Source: an uncultured Prevotella sp.
Lineage (GTDB): Bacteria; Bacteroidota; Bacteroidia; Bacteroidales; Bacteroidaceae
Assembly (NCBI GenBank): GCA_900771975.1
Contig: CAAGPV010000055.1
Span: 1 to 29,461, forward strand
Reading direction: 5' to 3'
DNA: 29,461 nt
Made by a program: the position numbers and the translations under genes. Of this stretch, positions 21,661 through 29,431 are shown in pieces (within the stretch, counting starts at the first letter, position 1; each line of letters opens with the position of its first letter). Below the pieces are notes generated by a model that saw nothing but the letters and a program-made list of their open reading frames with translations, was not told where the DNA came from and did no database searches.

Positions 21661-22569
21661 ATGGAAAATCTTGAGGTAATGGTGGTGCTCTTCATCATCG
21701 TTGTTTTGGGTTATGTATTATGTAAGCTCGGATATATGGGCGACAAGTTCGACCAAAAGTTGTCGGCAATTGTCATCGACATCACTTGTCCGGCACTAAT
21801 TCTCTCGTCGGTGATGGGCGACGTCCTACCCGACCGCACCCTCATCCTTCCACTGTTAGGTGTGGGATTTCTAACGTATTTCATTCTGTTGGTGTTCGGC
21901 TTCTTCGTGCCACGACTTATCACCAAGAACCACGATGACCAAGGCATGATAGGCTTTGCCCTAATGTTTGCCAATGTGGGATTCATCGGTTACCCTATTG
22001 TGTCGTCCATCTTTGGCCCGAAAGCCATCTTCTACGCCGCCCTGCTCAATATGCCCAACACATTCTTTATCTTCACAGCTGGCGTGATGCTCGTAAAGGG
22101 GGAATACAGCATACGGCAACTCAACCCCAAGGTGTTGTTCTCGCCGGCAATGATTGCAGCCTTTGTCGCAGCCCTCATCGTGGCACTCAACCTGCACACG
22201 CCCGATTTGATAGCGCGCCCAATTACTATGGTGGGCAACATCACGGTGCCTGCCGCCCTAATGGTGATTGGCTCGTCGATGGCGCGTCTGCCGTTGAAGC
22301 AGATTATAGGCAGTTGGAAGGTTTATGTGTCGTCGGCAGTAAGGCTCGTTGTTGTTCCCGTCTCACTATATTTCCTTTTCAGGGTATGTGGCGTGAGCGA
22401 TGCCATCAACGACATCAACACCGTTGTCATTGCCATGCCAGTGGCATCTTTCGGCACGATGTTCTGCATGAAATATGGGCGCAATCCAGCGCTGATGACC
22501 GAGATAACATTCATCACCACCGTAGCATCTATCCTCACCATTCCGCTGATTACCATGCTGTTCAGGTAA
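21661..22569 (+). CDS. AEC family permease (auxin efflux carrier-like)
   Basis: A 302-residue inner-membrane protein with ten hydrophobic segments in two inverted halves of five, the standard AEC/MleP topology. Family features include FIVVLGYVLCKLGYMGDK-like start, the SVITxxCPALIL segment (VIDITCPALILSSVM), ANVGFIGYPIV (about residues 103-113), and GNITVPAALMVIGSSMA with MPVASFGTMF near the end. Bacterial members export or take up malate and similar small organic anions; the substrate is unknown here. It has its own strong promoter and no cotranscribed neighbour. Confidence 0.88.
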   Translation: MENLEVMVVLFIIVVLGYVLCKLGYMGDKFDQKLSAIVIDITCPALILSSVMGDVLPDRTLILPLLGVGFLTYFILLVFGFFVPRLITKNHDDQGMIGFALMFANVGFIGYPIVSSIFGPKAIFYAALLNMPNTFFIFTAGVMLVKGEYSIRQLNPKVLFSPAMIAAFVAALIVALNLHTPDLIARPITMVGNITVPAALMVIGSSMARLPLKQIIGSWKVYVSSAVRLVVVPVSLYFLFRVCGVSDAINDINTVVIAMPVASFGTMFCMKYGRNPALMTEITFITTVASILTIPLITMLFR

Positions 22570-22697
22570 GGAGGTTCAATCGGACACTGACAGGCATACC
22601 TTTTGAAATACAGCAATGACATAACTATCTAATAGAAGTCTATCATGAAGGTTTGTCATGATTCCTAAAAAAAGTAGAGTGATTATTCTGAACAACT

Positions 22698-23258
22698 ATG
22701 AAACAAGACGATATAGACATGACCTGGAAAACCTTGGATAGCAAGTATCTGTCCAAGAAGCCATGGTTCACAGTTAGAGTTGACAAGGTGCAACTACCCA
22801 CAGGAGCCATTATCGACGAATATTACATATTGGAATATCCTGAATGGGTAAACACCATTGCCATAACCAAAGATGGGCAGTTTGTCTTTGTGCGCCAGTA
22901 TCGCCACGGTATCCGTAAGACAGTCAACGAACTTTGTGCTGGTGTAGTTGAGGAAGGGGAAGAACCCATAATAGCTGCTAAGCGGGAGTTGCTGGAAGAA
23001 ACAGGATTTGGCGGTGGTGAGTGGATTCCTTGGATGACGATTTCTGCCAATGCCAGCACCCATACAAACCTCACGCATTGCTTTCTTGCAACGGGTGTAG
23101 AACGTTTAGACAAACAACATCTGGACAAAGGTGAAGATATCAAAGTTAGGATTTTCAATCGTAACGAAGTGCTCAACATGCTTCGTCATGGAGAAGTTTG
23201 GCAAAGTTTAATGGCTGCACCGCTTTGGAAATACTTTGCAGAAAAGCCTGATTTATAG
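22698..23258 (+). CDS. NUDIX hydrolase, ADP-ribose pyrophosphatase-like
   Basis: A 186-residue cytoplasmic protein. The N-terminal strands (WKTLDSKYLSKKPWFTVRVD, YYILEYPEWVNTIAIT) and VFVRQYRHGIRKTVNELCAG precede the Nudix box G82-x5-E88-x7-RELLEETGF (82-104). The pattern of RQYR..... ELPAG-like (here NELCAG) before the box is that of ADP-ribose/NudF-type enzymes, which split ADP-sugars to AMP and a sugar phosphate. It is convergent with the large helicase gene. No exact -7 box is seen; TACCTTTTG around 22597 has one extra base. Confidence 0.88.
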   Translation: MKQDDIDMTWKTLDSKYLSKKPWFTVRVDKVQLPTGAIIDEYYILEYPEWVNTIAITKDGQFVFVRQYRHGIRKTVNELCAGVVEEGEEPIIAAKRELLEETGFGGGEWIPWMTISANASTHTNLTHCFLATGVERLDKQHLDKGEDIKVRIFNRNEVLNMLRHGEVWQSLMAAPLWKYFAEKPDL

Positions 23259-23275
23259 GATTCATACCACGAATA

Positions 23276-23303
23276 GAGGATAATGACGCCCACGATAATC
23301 CTC
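23276..23303. terminator. Possible hairpin between NUDIX and helicase genes
   Basis: GAGGAT (23276-23281) pairs with ATCCTC (23298-23303), with an outer ATAG/CTAT pairing through a one-base bulge. There is no T-run. It is a weak candidate in the convergent gap of 159 bases. Confidence 0.25.
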
Positions 23304-23314
23304 GCTATATCTGT

Positions 23315-23413
23315 TCATCTACATTCATGTAATGGCTTGTACATAGATGGTAACACCTTCTCCCTGCCAAAGGCTCTCACCTGCTCATCTATCGAGCGAA
23401 AGGCACTGCTCAT
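23315..23413 (-). CDS. 32-residue open frame directly after the helicase gene
   Basis: ATG 23413 lies four bases after the helicase stop codon and is preceded by AAAGGA. It encodes SAFRSIDEQVRAFGREK, a short rest and LHECR. I do not recognise it. The tight spacing and charged, helical content could mean a small accessory protein or the rest of a truncated gene. Nothing else supports it. Confidence 0.25.
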   Translation of the reverse strand: MSSAFRSIDEQVRAFGREKVLPSMYKPLHECR

Positions 23414-23417
23414 TCCT

Positions 23418-26400
23418 TTACACTGCTTTTATGAATTTTGCAATGGCCGGCTTCTCCAGCTGCCACTCTATGTTCATGGGGAAGTTTCCGTGTGATTTGA
23501 CGTAGTCCACCAATCCCATGCAGTAATAGGGGCAAGTGTTGCCGAAGCCGTCCTTCTTGTCTTCCCTAACAAACAGGATAAAGCGTCTACCGTTGGAGGG
23601 TTGGTTGACATATCGGGCTCCATTGTTGGTGTGCGACATCGAGTTCTGCGACTGCCAGTGGAAACGGTTCTCGCTGATGAAATAGTCGTTGTACTGGGTT
23701 GTGGGCGAGAAATCCTTTTCTGATTTGTTGAGAGTAACGAAAAACAGCTCCACGTTTTTCTCCTCTATGGAGAATGCTCCCGATGCTGCACCCTGCATTT
23801 TCTTGTCGGCAGTCTGTCGTCCGAAGAGTGCGAATATCTCTTCCTTGGTATAGCAACCATAGAGCTCAAGTCCGGCGGAGATGCCGGCATCCATAGGATA
23901 TGTTTTAAAATCAAGATTCTCTTGAAGGTAATCCATCATTTCTATCATCTCCTGCTTGAACAAGGGATAACGCTCCACAAGATGGAGGGCTTCGTAAATG
24001 TTGGCATATCCAAGCTTACCGATACGCTCTTGAAACAAAGCATAATAGAGCATCACTGCAAACTGGTCGTTGGCTGCTTTCTCTCTGTCGTCAAGTGATG
24101 CATCAATGACGACGCGACAACCGTTATTAAGATATTTGCGAATAAAGTGTATGAAGTTGGCAGAATTGATATGCACAAGTTTGCCCATGCCCTTTGCCAA
24201 TCGCTTTGACACCTCATCTACATCGACTGCCGCACATTTGCCGGCATCTGCTTTCAAGGAAGTCCAACATTTCCCACCTTTATATATAAGGCGAATGTCT
24301 TGCCCACAATTGTTGACAAACTGCGAGAGCGTTGGAACAGATTCGTATGCCATCAGCTCACTGACGAGACGGCGGGAATTATATATCGCTCCATGGATAT
24401 TCTGAAGAATGTAATTCTTTGCCTTCCGCTCCATAAAGATGGAACATCCATGAGGAAGAAGCGTAAACCCTTTAGCCACCTGGTCCTCCACACTGTGGTC
24501 CTTGCGCACGCAAAGGGCGCGGAAACGGCTGGTGAAATCGTACTGGCGGTTCACCTGTGCTACGAAATCGAGCACGGTGAGGAAGTCTTTGCCCTCGCTG
24601 AGACGCAGTCCACGACCAAGCTGCTGAAGGAAGACGGTGAGACTGTCGGTAGGCCGAAGGAAGAGCACCGTATCCACTTCGGGAATATCCACACCCTCGT
24701 TGAAAATGTCGACAACGCAAAGATAGTTGATATCACCGTTGGCAAGAGCGCGGTTCACTCTGACACGCTCCTCCTTATTCGTCTCCGATGTAAGGGCAGC
24801 AGCTCGAAGTCCATATTTCACGAACTGCTCCGCCATGAATGTGGCATGACGGCGGTCGGAACAGAAGCAGAGAGCATGACACTTCGTTTCGTCGGGCAGA
24901 TATTCACGGAGCTTGCTTATTATTAGCCCCACTCGCTCGTAGTTGCAAAGGCGGTCGGTGAGTTTTGAAAGGATATACTTACCGTTTGCCCAAAGCTCTT
25001 TCCCCGATATGTCGAGAGGGTCAGAGATGCAGAGATATTGAAACGGTGTGAGCAGTCCCTCGTCGAGTGCCTGTGGTAAACGAATTTCGGCACTTATCTT
25101 TCCGCCGAAATCTGGCAACAGACTCTTTCCGTCCATACGTTCAGGTGTAGCGGTGAGCCCGAGCAACACCTTCGGCTTGAACTCGTTCACAATAATCCTA
25201 TAGCTTGAAGCCGCAGCATGATGAGCTTCGTCAATGATGATATAATCATAATAATCAAATCCTTGCTGACGGAAGATGTCAATATTGCTGTTGAACGTAG
25301 CGACAGACACAAAGAGATGTTCGAGCGAATCCTCTGGTCGATAGTTGCCTACCCACAACTCGCCGAAGTTGGCATCGCCGAGTACACTCCGGAATGTGCG
25401 TAACGACTGCTTCAATATTTCCTCGCGGTGAACCACAAAGAGCAACCTATCGTGTTGCGGATTCTGACGGCGAAACCGCTTGTAGTCGAAAGCCGACACA
25501 ACAGTTTTTCCGGTACCTGTGGCGGCCACTACAAGATTGCGGAAGAGCCCGTTCTCCTCCCGTTCCACCTGTAGCTTGTCGAGTATCATCTTCTGATGAG
25601 GAAGCACCTGATAGCGGGTGAATAGGTCCAGGGCCAAACTCCTGCCGTTCCCTCTCTGGAGCGATAGCTCTTTCTTGAACTTCTCTATGCCTCCCAGACG
25701 GAAGTCCTCGAAGTTCTCGCTGTTCCAATATCTTTCGAATGTGGCGAGAGCCGACTTTATGATGTGTGGATTCTCTACGTTGGTAACACGGATATTCCAT
25801 TCCAATCCGTCGGTCTGGGCGGAATGAGAGAGGTTTGACGAACCGATATATGCTGTGCTGAAACCAGAGTTTCTTACAAATATGTAGGATTTAGCATGCA
25901 ACCGCTCTATCCTTGTGTTATAGGATATGCGGATTTCGGTATTGGGCAGCTGCGACAATTGCTCCACGGCTTTTGCCTCGGTCACTCCACAATAGGTTGT
26001 CGTTATGATGCGCAACGAGTGTCCGTCAGTCTTGCAGAAATCGCGTAACTGGTCGAGCATCATCCTTATGCCCGACATTCGAAGGAAAGAGACAATGATA
26101 CAGATTTGGTCTGCCGATGCTATATCACGCACAATCTCCGTGCCGATGGAAAGCCCCGACTGCCCTCCAGTGAACAGATTGCTCACGCGAAAGCCAGACA
26201 AGGGCCGAACAAGCGCTTTGTTTGTGGCTCTCAGCTCAGCCTCACGCTGACTATTCACCACAGCCGAAAGCAAGCGCGGCGCCTCTACGAGCATCTGTTC
26301 ATCTTCGATATCGGCCGACTCAAGTATCTGGTTGGTGAGTTCTATCTTGTCCTCTACAGAGACATCCTTGTCTTCCAACTTTTTCCTAATGGTATCAGCA

Positions 26401-26543
26401 AGGAAGTCTGCAAGCAGTTTGGCCGACTCAGCAACATCTATATCTTCTGTCTTGCAAACAAAGCCTGCGTCCTCGGTTTGTCGGATGTCATCCGACAGTC
26501 TGTCTGTTATCAGATTTTCATATATTCCTTCTTTCAGTTTCAT
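23418..26543 (-). CDS. PLD-nuclease / SF2 DEAH helicase / DUF3427 protein
   Basis: A 1041-residue protein with three parts. Residues 115-290 form a phospholipase D-like domain with H216-A-K218 in RLHAKSYIF and AYIGSSNLS (231-239), the HxK..GSSN motif of PLD nucleases. Residues 310-665 form an SF2 helicase: ATGTGKT (341-347), DEAH (438-441), LTATPERMD (463-471) and QQLGRGLR (640-647). The rest is DUF3427-like. Such ATP-dependent nuclease-translocase proteins resemble restriction or anti-phage proteins, acting on DNA in the cytoplasm. The ATG at 26543 is chosen because the only upstream start (TTG 26585) lies inside an exact -7 box. The 1-110 region is helical. Neighbours are not a recognised defence operon, so a single-gene role is possible. 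Confidence 0.88.
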   Translation of the reverse strand: MKLKEGIYENLITDRLSDDIRQTEDAGFVCKTEDIDVAESAKLLADFLADTIRKKLEDKDVSVEDKIELTNQILESADIEDEQMLVEAPRLLSAVVNSQREAELRATNKALVRPLSGFRVSNLFTGGQSGLSIGTEIVRDIASADQICIIVSFLRMSGIRMMLDQLRDFCKTDGHSLRIITTTYCGVTEAKAVEQLSQLPNTEIRISYNTRIERLHAKSYIFVRNSGFSTAYIGSSNLSHSAQTDGLEWNIRVTNVENPHIIKSALATFERYWNSENFEDFRLGGIEKFKKELSLQRGNGRSLALDLFTRYQVLPHQKMILDKLQVEREENGLFRNLVVAATGTGKTVVSAFDYKRFRRQNPQHDRLLFVVHREEILKQSLRTFRSVLGDANFGELWVGNYRPEDSLEHLFVSVATFNSNIDIFRQQGFDYYDYIIIDEAHHAAASSYRIIVNEFKPKVLLGLTATPERMDGKSLLPDFGGKISAEIRLPQALDEGLLTPFQYLCISDPLDISGKELWANGKYILSKLTDRLCNYERVGLIISKLREYLPDETKCHALCFCSDRRHATFMAEQFVKYGLRAAALTSETNKEERVRVNRALANGDINYLCVVDIFNEGVDIPEVDTVLFLRPTDSLTVFLQQLGRGLRLSEGKDFLTVLDFVAQVNRQYDFTSRFRALCVRKDHSVEDQVAKGFTLLPHGCSIFMERKAKNYILQNIHGAIYNSRRLVSELMAYESVPTLSQFVNNCGQDIRLIYKGGKCWTSLKADAGKCAAVDVDEVSKRLAKGMGKLVHINSANFIHFIRKYLNNGCRVVIDASLDDREKAANDQFAVMLYYALFQERIGKLGYANIYEALHLVERYPLFKQEMIEMMDYLQENLDFKTYPMDAGISAGLELYGCYTKEEIFALFGRQTADKKMQGAASGAFSIEEKNVELFFVTLNKSEKDFSPTTQYNDYFISENRFHWQSQNSMSHTNNGARYVNQPSNGRRFILFVREDKKDGFGNTCPYYCMGLVDYVKSHGNFPMNIEWQLEKPAIAKFIKAV

Positions 26544-26582
26544 AACAAATCCTATAATCTTATCATAAGGTTCGGCACTTGG

Positions 26583-26590
26583 CAAAGGTA
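26583..26590 (-). promoter_or_regulatory. -7 box for the PLD-helicase gene
   Basis: The minus strand reads TACCTTTG followed by CC, exact for TAnnTTTG, 40 bases before ATG 26543. It decides the start codon. It is divergent to the azlC promoter about 80 bases away. Confidence 0.6.
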
Positions 26591-26666
26591 AGCATAATAT
26601 CTGAGAAGCCTGCTAATTATGTACATAATTGGGTGGCTTATTGAAGGAAATCACAAGATTTATTCG

Positions 26667-26674
26667 TAATTTTG
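26667..26674 (+). promoter_or_regulatory. -7 box for azlC
   Basis: TAATTTTG followed by CA is exact for TAnnTTTG, 56 bases before the azlC ATG, with a TTG about 23 bases upstream as a weak -33. Confidence 0.55.
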
Positions 26675-26729
26675 CAAAGACCGCAAGAATGTAAGCCATT
26701 CACCTTTGTTATCATTCAAACACACTCAC

Positions 26730-27506
26730 ATGGGAAAAAGATGCGTAGCATTACACCATGCTTTCCTTTCTTCACTGCCTATCATGGCAGGATATGGATT
26801 TTTAGGGCTGACTTACGGCATATACATGCATGAGTTAGGTTTCAGTTTCCTATACCCGATGTTGCTCGCCATCACCGTTTACGCTGGAAGTGCCGAATTT
26901 TTGTTGGGCAATATGCTCTTAGGCAGCTTCCATCCCTTGCAGGCCTTTCTGATGGTGCTGATGGTAAATGCCAGACATCTCTTCTACGGGCTCTCGATGC
27001 TCGACAGATACAAAGGTTTGGGATGGAAGAAGTTCTTTCTGGTGTTCGGAATGTCAGACGAGACTTTCGCCCTAACAAGTTCTGCAAAAGTTCCCGAAGG
27101 AGTAGACAGAGGATGGTTTCTGTTGTGGATAACATGGCTCGACGAAACCTACTGGGTTGTGGGAGCCACTGTGGGTGGACTCATCGGACCTTATCTTGCC
27201 TTTGATCTCAAGGGGCTGGACTTTGTGCTTACCGCCATGTTTACCGCCATATTTGCCGACAACTGGCTTCGAGAAAAAGACCATACAAGCAGTGTTTCCG
27301 GACTTATCATCGCTGGGCTCTGCCTTCTTACTTTTGGTGCCGACCATTTCATCATACCGAGCATGACGGTGATGTTAGTCTTTCTATCTGTTGTCAGGAA
27401 GAGGAAAAAGAACGCCTTTCTGAAAAGAAGGTTTCTTCTGACCCCTTTGCCCAACTGGCAGCCGTGGCTTTCACTGTTGTCATCCACGCATGGAGACGAA
27501 ACCTGA
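26730..27506 (+). CDS. azlC: AzlC family branched-chain amino acid permease, C-terminus altered
   Basis: The frame encodes 258 residues. The AzlC core is complete: FLSSLPIMAGYGFLGLTYGI (14-33), AITVYAGSAEFLLGNML (50-66), NARHLFYGLSML (85-96), FGMSDETFAL, and later WLDETYWVVGATVGGLIG. AzlC works with the small membrane protein AzlD to export branched-chain amino acids or analogues through the inner membrane. Usual AzlC length is about 230-240. The last 25 or so residues (from near RKRKKNAFLKRR) are hydrophilic and run out of frame over the remnant of azlD, so they look like a fusion artefact of a deletion. ATG 26730 is preferred to TTG 26706. Function is doubtful without AzlD. Confidence 0.85.
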   Translation: MGKRCVALHHAFLSSLPIMAGYGFLGLTYGIYMHELGFSFLYPMLLAITVYAGSAEFLLGNMLLGSFHPLQAFLMVLMVNARHLFYGLSMLDRYKGLGWKKFFLVFGMSDETFALTSSAKVPEGVDRGWFLLWITWLDETYWVVGATVGGLIGPYLAFDLKGLDFVLTAMFTAIFADNWLREKDHTSSVSGLIIAGLCLLTFGADHFIIPSMTVMLVFLSVVRKRKKNAFLKRRFLLTPLPNWQPWLSLLSSTHGDET

Positions 27507-27559
27507 TGTGGTCAATTGCTGCCGGAACATTCTGCTATATGTTGCTCATCCGACTCTGA
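27440..27559 (+). pseudogene. azlD remnant (C-terminal end)
   Basis: In the frame different from azlC, CTG 27455 to TGA 27559 reads LAAVAFTVVIHAWRRN, LMWSIAAGT and FCYMLLIRL. This is the standard end of AzlD, a 100-110-residue membrane protein with four helices ending ..HLWKRN..LSI..GT..YM.L. Only about 34 codons remain; the first three helices and the start are missing. It overlaps the end of the extended azlC frame. The deletion must have removed about 200-230 bases. Confidence 0.75.
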
Positions 27560-27655
27560 CAGAATCCCACTGTTGTTTCTTGGCTCAGTGGCGATTATAA
27601 CAAAAACGTCCACTGTCAATATTATCGTTCACATACGATATTTCCATACAGTTTG

Positions 27656-27688
27656 TTTCTTCTATAAACAATAATATGTGTAAATTTG
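27656..27688 (+). promoter_or_regulatory. Promoter of the Rpn-type gene
   Basis: TAAATTTG at 27681-27688 followed by CA is an exact -7 box; TTTC at 27656-27659 lies 21 bases upstream as a -33-like element. The box overlaps the upstream ATG at 27676, so translation must start downstream, at 27730. Confidence 0.6.
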
Positions 27689-27729
27689 CAACGGAGAAGG
27701 AATATATACGAAAACTATATACACACAAT

Positions 27730-28665
27730 ATGAGACAATCGGAAGAAAGATATATCAGTCTGTTGACAGACTTCGGTTTCAAGCGCATATTTGGAACCGC
27801 CCTCAATAAAGACCTGCTCATAAACTTCTTGAACTCGCTGTTCGGAAAAGAGCAAGTTGTCAAAGACGTGAAATATCTCAATAGCGAGAACGTGGGAGAC
27901 GTTTATACAGACCGCAAGGCTATTTTCGATGTATACTGCGAGAATGAGCAAGGCGAAAAGTTCATTGTTGAAATGCAAAACGCATTTCAGAAACATTTCA
28001 AGGACAGATCACTATACTATTCCACTTTCCCGATAAAGGAGCAAGCACCGAAAGGAGCCGATTGGGATTTCAAGTTGGCCCATGTATATGTTGTGGCACT
28101 ATTGAACTTCGACATGCAAGATGAGGCGTTCGACCAAAAAGCTATTTCACATGATGTGGGACTCTTAGACAAGAAGACTAAGAAGGTATTCAATGAAAAG
28201 CTGACATTTAAATATGTAGAAATAGCAAAATTCAACAAGCCACTTGACAAGCTACGCACAGTATACGACAAATGGCTTTATGCACTGAAAAACCTCTCAC
28301 GACTGAACGACAGGCCAAAAGAATTGCGCGACAAAGTATTCGACAGACTTTTTGAAGAGGCAGAAATCGCCAAATTCTCAAAAATCGAACTAAAAGAATA
28401 TGAGGACAGTTTGAAAGCCTATCGTGATATCAAGAACTCTCTTGATACTGCAATGGAACAAGGTTTTGAAAAGGGACGCGAAGAAGGACGAGAAGTTGGA
28501 CGTGCTGAAGGAAGGGCAGAAGGAAGAGCAGAAGGTATTACCTCCCAACGGATAGACACGGCACGCTCCATGCTTGAAGATGGTCTACCTTTAGATAAGA
28601 TTATACGTTATACGGGATTGACAGATGAGGAAATAAAAAATCTAACATCTGGAAATCGGAATTAA
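27730..28665 (+). CDS. Rpn family PD-(D/E)XK nuclease (recombination-promoting nuclease/putative transposase)
   Basis: A 311-residue protein beginning RYISLLTDFGFKRIFGT (residues 7-23), the family hallmark. The PD-(D/E)XK catalytic core is IFDVYCENEQGEKFIVEMQ (65-83) with Asp67 and Glu81-x-Gln83. Residues 170-240 are helical. Residues 245-269 are a charged tract with GRAEGRAEG repeats, and a short C-terminal helical motif follows (TARSMLEDGLPLDKIIRYTG). Rpn proteins cut DNA, raise RecA-independent recombination and, in E. coli, act in phage defence with an antitoxin made from an internal start; ATG 28453 (Met242) would give a 70-residue product of that kind. ATG 27730 is chosen from the promoter position. 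Not a transposase in the strict sense: no terminal repeats were seen. Confidence 0.9.
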   Translation: MRQSEERYISLLTDFGFKRIFGTALNKDLLINFLNSLFGKEQVVKDVKYLNSENVGDVYTDRKAIFDVYCENEQGEKFIVEMQNAFQKHFKDRSLYYSTFPIKEQAPKGADWDFKLAHVYVVALLNFDMQDEAFDQKAISHDVGLLDKKTKKVFNEKLTFKYVEIAKFNKPLDKLRTVYDKWLYALKNLSRLNDRPKELRDKVFDRLFEEAEIAKFSKIELKEYEDSLKAYRDIKNSLDTAMEQGFEKGREEGREVGRAEGRAEGRAEGITSQRIDTARSMLEDGLPLDKIIRYTGLTDEEIKNLTSGNRN

Positions 28666-28732
28666 CATCTATCCGAATGTCGTAGACTCAACAAGGGTGT
28701 CTACTTCTATCTGCTCGAATTATAAAAACATT

Positions 28733-28779
28733 AGCAACCTTTGGCTACAACCCCACATCGATTGCAGCCAAAGGTTGCT
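28733..28779. terminator. Bidirectional hairpin terminator
   Basis: AGCAACCTTTGGCT (28733-28746) and AGCCAAAGGTTGCT (28766-28779) form a perfect 14-bp stem with a 19-base loop between the Rpn-type gene and the convergent gene ending at 28782. CTTTATTT follows on the plus strand. Confidence 0.85.
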
Positions 28780-28781
28780 CT

Positions 28782-29306
28782 TTATTTGATAATCTCCACT
28801 CTCCAGCCTAAGTTCAAAGCCTTGGAAATCTTTTCCAATTGTAGCTTCTTGGTCTTTGTGCTGGAATGGGTGTTGAGGAGATAGCCGTTGGACAGGGATT
28901 GCTGCTCGCCAGCATATTTCGGATGCACCTTCTTCGACAAAAGAAAGTCGCCATCATGTGGGATTCGAAGAGAGGCAACAGCTTCCACCCCAGCCCATTT
29001 CACAGTCTCAGACATCGTGATGTTTGCCTTCTTGGCTTGAATAAACTCGCCGTTGGGCAACCAAACGCAAAGGCCTGTATTTGGGCTGCGCTTGATTTTC
29101 TTTAGCTTATGTGGCTCATCATCTTCCCCATGCTTTGCCTCAGCCACCTTCACCACTTTCTTTGTCGATGGTATCTCATATTTCTTTGCCGTATTCTCTT
29201 TCACCACCACTTCTCCACGAGTCGTCTTCACGGTGATGCCGCCATCGGGGTCATAATCCACAACGAGGGTGAGATGACGGCGAAGAATGTTAAGCACTGG
29301 TGCCAC
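28782..29306 (-). CDS. Uncharacterised protein, probably 5'-truncated
   Basis: The frame encodes about 174 residues from GTG 29306 and stays open upstream to about 29339 with no ATG. I do not recognise the family. The N-terminus reads LNILRRHLTLVVDYDPDGG; a lysine-rich middle (about 30-75) is followed by SPNTGLCVWLPNGEFI, then HPKYAGEQQSLSNGYLLNTH, SSTKTKKLQLEKISKALNLG and a final WRVEII. It is soluble and basic. Codons look real (a long frame with no antisense competitor), and it has its own terminator. The frame is interrupted upstream by TGA at 29340-29342, next to an IS110-like N-terminal sequence, which suggests that the gene's start was lost in a rearrangement. Function unknown. Confidence 0.55.
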   Translation of the reverse strand: MAPVLNILRRHLTLVVDYDPDGGITVKTTRGEVVVKENTAKKYEIPSTKKVVKVAEAKHGEDDEPHKLKKIKRSPNTGLCVWLPNGEFIQAKKANITMSETVKWAGVEAVASLRIPHDGDFLLSKKVHPKYAGEQQSLSNGYLLNTHSSTKTKKLQLEKISKALNLGWRVEIIK

Positions 29307-29329
29307 CGACTCGCTGATGGCAGGAAGGA

Positions 29330-29362
29330 TTTGTGCACGTCAAGACCACATACTGATTTCAT
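29330..29362 (-). mobile_element. IS110 family transposase N-terminal remnant
   Basis: ATG 29362 to 29330 encodes MKSVCGLDVHK, which matches the conserved start of IS110 transposases (MKxVCGLDVHK, with the RuvC-like Asp). Then the frame departs into unrelated sequence and closes. Only 11 codons remain, so this is a scar rather than an element. The match is short and should be treated with care. Confidence 0.45.
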
Positions 29363-29431
29363 AGGCTTGCATATTTGGGGTTAATGAATTCTTCCCAAAA
29401 ATAAATATAATTTGTGACTTAGAGCACGTTG

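Noticed and set aside
24300..24926. Open frame of 208 codons opposite the PLD-helicase
   Set aside because: It is the shadow of the helicase motif region; the helicase frame has all conserved motifs.
28462..28540. Transposon terminal repeat near the Rpn-type gene
   Set aside because: The repeats are in-frame coding units in the tail of the protein; no terminal inverted repeats or target duplications flank the gene.
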